Below are positions 61,524-64,000 of a DNA stretch of 64,000 nucleotides, piece after piece. How positions within the stretch are numbered: position 1 is the first letter of the stretch; every line of letters begins with the position of its first letter. Position numbers and translations under genes: made by a program. The notes under the pieces are model-generated. The model was not told the DNA's origin. It searched no databases and worked only from the letters and a program-made list of their open reading frames with translations. The stretch is from Natronosporangium sp035305625. GTDB taxonomy: Bacteria; Actinomycetota; Actinomycetes; Mycobacteriales; Micromonosporaceae. The stretch is from assembly GCA_963809545.1 (NCBI GenBank), contig CAWEKD010000011.1, forward strand, positions 62,001 to 126,000, in the 5' to 3' direction.

Positions 61524-62156
61524 ATGCAGGCTTACCCCCGCCGTACCCCCGTCGTACTCCTGACCGCGGTCGGCCTGACCCTGACCGCTTGCGGCAGTGA
61601 CCGTGGCGACGACCTGCCCCCACCACCGGCGTCAGCTCCGGCCAGCTCCCAGGATCCCGCTGAGACGATCGCACTGACCCCGGAGGAGGAACAGGCCGTC
61701 GAGGAGGCCCAGGCCAAGTTCGACGAATTCATGGAAGCATATGTCTATGAAGCCACCACCGGCGAACCCCTCGACACCGGTGCCGGCCCCGTGATCGGTG
61801 GCCACCCGCTCGAGCATGCGGAGTTCCCGCTCAGGCAGGAGATCCAGCTCGAATTCGTCGAGAACTACGACGAAGGCCATGTAGCCAAGGGCGACCTGCG
61901 CTGGACCTTCCTCGGAGTCGAGGAGGTCGACCTAGACCGAATGGTCAATGACAAGAACGTCCCGTCGGTCTGGCTGCGCTACTGCGTTGACCACACCGAC
62001 TGGCACATGGTCGACGCAGAGACGGGCGACCCAGCTACCGAACCCGGCGACCGTCAGGTAGCAGTATTCGAAGCTATCTGGTACGACGACGCCGATGGCG
62101 CCCGCGCCGAAGGCTGGCGGATCGCTGAGCGGCAGTGGACCGGCGAGTCATGCTGA
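61524..62156 (+). CDS. Secreted lipoprotein of unknown function
   Basis: A 210-aa protein with a short basic start, a hydrophobic stretch VVLLTAVGLTLTAC and a lipobox LTAC, so it is lipid-anchored at about Cys23. A Pro/Ala/Ser linker is followed by an acidic helix (TPEEEQAVEEAQAKFDEFMEAY) and a beta-rich domain with conserved Trp (KGDLRWTFLGVEEVDL, SVWLRYCVDHTDWHMVD), ending EGWRIAERQWTGESC. The DUF-type resembles small actinobacterial lipoproteins paired with PKD-like secreted proteins. The ATG at 61524 follows GGAGGACCCCTG. The next gene starts inside its last 7 bases. Confidence 0.82.
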   Translation: MQAYPRRTPVVLLTAVGLTLTACGSDRGDDLPPPPASAPASSQDPAETIALTPEEEQAVEEAQAKFDEFMEAYVYEATTGEPLDTGAGPVIGGHPLEHAEFPLRQEIQLEFVENYDEGHVAKGDLRWTFLGVEEVDLDRMVNDKNVPSVWLRYCVDHTDWHMVDAETGDPATEPGDRQVAVFEAIWYDDADGARAEGWRIAERQWTGESC

Positions 62157-63210
62157 GACGGGTCACCCATCTCAGCATCATCGGCCTGACCGCCTCCGCT
62201 CTATTGGTCACCGTTTCGGCACCGGCGCAGGCGCAGTCAGTGGATTGCCCGAACGGGGCGGTGGTGGTGCTGGACGACGAGCAGATCTGTTTCCCCTACG
62301 CAGCCGGTGGGGTGCCGATGCAGGGCGGGCCGCTGCAGTTTCGAGAGCCCGCGCGGCGGAGGTGGGACCGAGCACTGGTGCATCCGCCACAACGACCGCG
62401 ACCACGACAGCCCCACCAACCCATGGCGAGTCCCCTGCAAGCTCGGAGAGGACTGGTGGTTCAGCATCGACTGGGACTGTTACATTCGGCTATCCGATCG
62501 AGATCCTCCGGCTGGGGAGATCCCACGCCGGGGCATCGGCCCCAATGAGGAAGGCACCCTATTCATGATCCGGTGCTACCCGCCCCAGGAAGCTCCACCC
62601 CCACCAGGCCAGAGACACTCAACTCCCTATATCGACCCCTTTGGTCGATGGCAGGCGAGAGTTTATTCTTGGTCCGGAGAATCCGCCGGGGTTCCGGGGT
62701 ACACCGTCGGTGATTCCGCAGTTGTGGCAGGAAGCCATCAACGCCCTGGGTATGCGCGGACCAGACATCACCATGGCCCCACCCAACGGCGGCGCCCTGG
62801 TCAACCTCCCGGTCTGGCTATGGACCGAAACCGGCGGCACCACCTGGCCAGTTGATGCCCCCCTCCACGCCTCCGCCGCCGCCTCAGGCCAACGCGTCGA
62901 CGCCTGGGCCGAACCTCTCCGGATCGAATGGAACCTCGGCGACGGCAGCACCCCCCTCATCTGCCACGGCCCCGGCCAAGCCTGGCAACCCGGCCTGGAC
63001 TTCCTGTCCCCCGGCGAATGCCACCACGTCTACCGCCGCCACAGCCGCAACCAACCCAACGGCAGCTACCAGGTCACCGCCATCACCACCTGGCGAGTCT
63101 GGTGGCACATCAACGGCCAGTACGACAACGAACTCGAACTCCAGGTCGGCACCACCACCGACTACGAAGTCCACGAAATCCAAGTCCTCACCGGCCGCCC
63201 CCGCCGCTGA
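62150..63210 (+). pseudogene. Secreted PKD-like/'ATP-binding' family protein, two frameshifts
   Basis: The product begins MLRRVTHLSIIGLTASALLV with a signal peptide ending AQAQSVDC. It continues in frame to about 62350, then is readable one frame over (TEHWCIRHNDRDHDSPTNPW, DWWFSIDWDCYIRLSDRDPP), and from about 62650 in the third frame (PSVIPQLWQEAINALGMRGP, VNLPVWLWTETGGTTW, PLRIEWNLGDGSTPLICHGP, CHHVYRRHS). Cys/Trp-rich N-terminal and PKD-like C-terminal modules match a common actinobacterial exported family of unknown role. Two one-base insertions explain the breaks. The gene may be a true pseudogene or a sequence artefact. It is coupled to the lipoprotein by a 7-base overlap. Confidence 0.7.
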
Positions 63211-63244
63211 GAGACCACAACTCCCTTCCGCTACGGGGACACAC

Positions 63245-63284
63245 CGTGGTGGGTTGTGGCTGCTAGCAGCCACAACCCACCACG
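63245..63284. terminator. Hairpin between the PKD-like gene and the F420 oxidoreductase gene
   Basis: A perfect 19-bp stem (CGTGGTGGGTTGTGGCTGC and complement) with a 2-nt centre lies between convergent genes. Confidence 0.85.
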
Positions 63285-63304
63285 ATCCCGTCCTGCCCAG
63301 ACGG

Positions 63305-64000
63305 TCACAGCGCCGGCATCACCTCGGAAGCGATCAGATCCAAATGGTCCAGATCAGCGAGGTCTAGCACCTGCAAGTACACCCGGGACACCCCGACCGC
63401 CTGGTACGCCTTCAGCCGCGCCACCACCTGCTCCGGGGTCCCCACCAACCCCCCGGCCGCCTGCAACGACGGCAAACTCCGGTTGATCGCCTGCGCGCGG
63501 CGGTTCACCTCCGCCTCATCCCGGCCACACACCACCGGCCCGGCGTACGAAAACACCAGCGGCTCCGTCCGGCCGATCGCCTCGCACGCGTCCACCGCCC
63601 CGCTGATCTTCTCCCCCACCACGTCCGGGGTGGTGAAACCGACATTGAACTCGGCCGCATACAGAGCCGCCAACCGCGGAGTCCGGTACGGACCATGCCC
63701 ACCGATGATCACCGGTGGGTGGGGCTTCTGCAGCGGCTTAGGAAGTGCCGGCGAGTCGACCAGCTCATAGTGCTGCCCCTGGTAGGAGAACGTGGCGCCC
63801 TCCTCAGTCGCCCACAGCCCGGTGATGATCGCCAGCTGTTCGCTCAACCGGTCGAACCGCTCCCGCACCTCCGGGAACGGGATCCCGTACGCGGTGTGCT
63901 CAGCGGCGTACCAGCCCGCCCCCAACCCCATCTCCACCCGACCACCGCTCATGTGGTCCACCTGCGCCACCATGATCGCCAGCGGTCCGGGCAGCCGGAA
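63305..64000 (-). CDS. LLM-class F420-dependent oxidoreductase (5' partial)
   Basis: A 231-codon C-terminal part of a luciferase-like TIM-barrel enzyme. The frame continues past the window end (FRLPGPLAIMVAQVDH precedes the first in-window Met), so the start is outside. The family features are MSGGRVEMGLGAGWYAAEH, GIPFPEVRERFDRLSEQLAI, HPPVIIGGHGPYRTPRLAA and the C-terminal GTPEQVVARLKAYQAVGVSR. The cofactor is probably F420, with flavin as the alternative. The substrate is unknown. An NxGxx-type phosphate-binding loop should lie in the missing part. Confidence 0.88.
   Translation of the reverse strand, partial: FRLPGPLAIMVAQVDHMSGGRVEMGLGAGWYAAEHTAYGIPFPEVRERFDRLSEQLAIITGLWATEEGATFSYQGQHYELVDSPALPKPLQKPHPPVIIGGHGPYRTPRLAALYAAEFNVGFTTPDVVGEKISGAVDACEAIGRTEPLVFSYAGPVVCGRDEAEVNRRAQAINRSLPSLQAAGGLVGTPEQVVARLKAYQAVGVSRVYLQVLDLADLDHLDLIASEVMPAL

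Noticed and set aside
63245..63284. Operator or small RNA gene
   Set aside because: A perfect hairpin between convergent genes with no promoter nearby is best read as a shared terminator.

Overview
This window is about 64 kb of a chromosome with high G+C (roughly 70 %) and dense gene packing. It belongs to an actinomycete, most likely from the Micromonosporaceae/Glycomycetaceae side of the phylum. This rests on the many actinobacteria-only families (DUF3159, DUF3710, DUF3093, DUF4193, DUF7455, DUF3039, DUF3099, DUF3046), GTG/TTG starts, GTGA-type stop/start overlaps, and a gene order that follows the Mycobacterium tuberculosis dxs-dut-sigA-sigB-ideR-nrdR-lexA-hflX-dapF-miaA-miaB-recX-recA block (established knowledge of Rv2682c to Rv2738c). 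The species cannot be named from the sequence alone.

Layout. 0-14 kb: the end of a zinc alcohol dehydrogenase, dxs, DUF3159, DUF3710, dut, DUF3093, an unknown protein, DUF4193, a Cei-like LytR_C protein, suhB, primary sigma factor rpoD, DUF7455, an SF2 helicase, DUF3039 and a membrane protein. 14-24 kb: psuG-psuK (pseudouridine salvage), DUF3099, HhH-GPD, mgtE-dtd, sigB, acuC, a thiosulfate sulfurtransferase, ideR and lhgO. 24.5-28.8 kb: an uncharacterised two-component system embedded with an APH-type kinase and two small membrane-anchored Asp-rich proteins; both acidic genes carry the same operator-like sequence. 28.9-43 kb: nrdJ-nrdR with paired NrdR boxes, lexA with an SOS box, a beta-propeller/Gly-Tyr-repeat membrane protein, hflX, a BCCT transporter, dapF-miaA and a DUF349 protein. 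42-55 kb: a secreted trypsin-like protease, a lipoprotein, miaB, rny, recX, recA, DUF3046-MFS, a DinB-like protein and a tandem pair of secreted subtilases. 54.7-64 kb: a MocR regulator divergent from a PNPOx-like flavoprotein, lhr, a lipoprotein plus secreted PKD-like protein, and the end of an F420-dependent oxidoreductase.

How the genes work together. Much of the block is housekeeping: isoprenoid, nucleotide and lysine precursors, transcription, iron sensing, dNTP supply, DNA repair/SOS and tRNA modification. The accessory material is the two-component/acidic-protein module and three secreted serine proteases behind unusually A+T-rich promoters. The first of the tandem subtilases has lost the catalytic Asp (now Glu) and Ser (now Ala) and looks like a pseudoprotease beside an intact copy.

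Two cautions. rpoD and sigB share a perfectly identical 171-bp stretch, a sign of gene conversion. From about 43 kb onward at least five genes (a lipoprotein, rny, recA, lhr, the PKD-like gene) carry single-base frameshifts, mostly extra G/C. In recA and lhr these are more likely sequence errors than biology. I saw no tRNA, rRNA, CRISPR array, insertion sequence or integrase.
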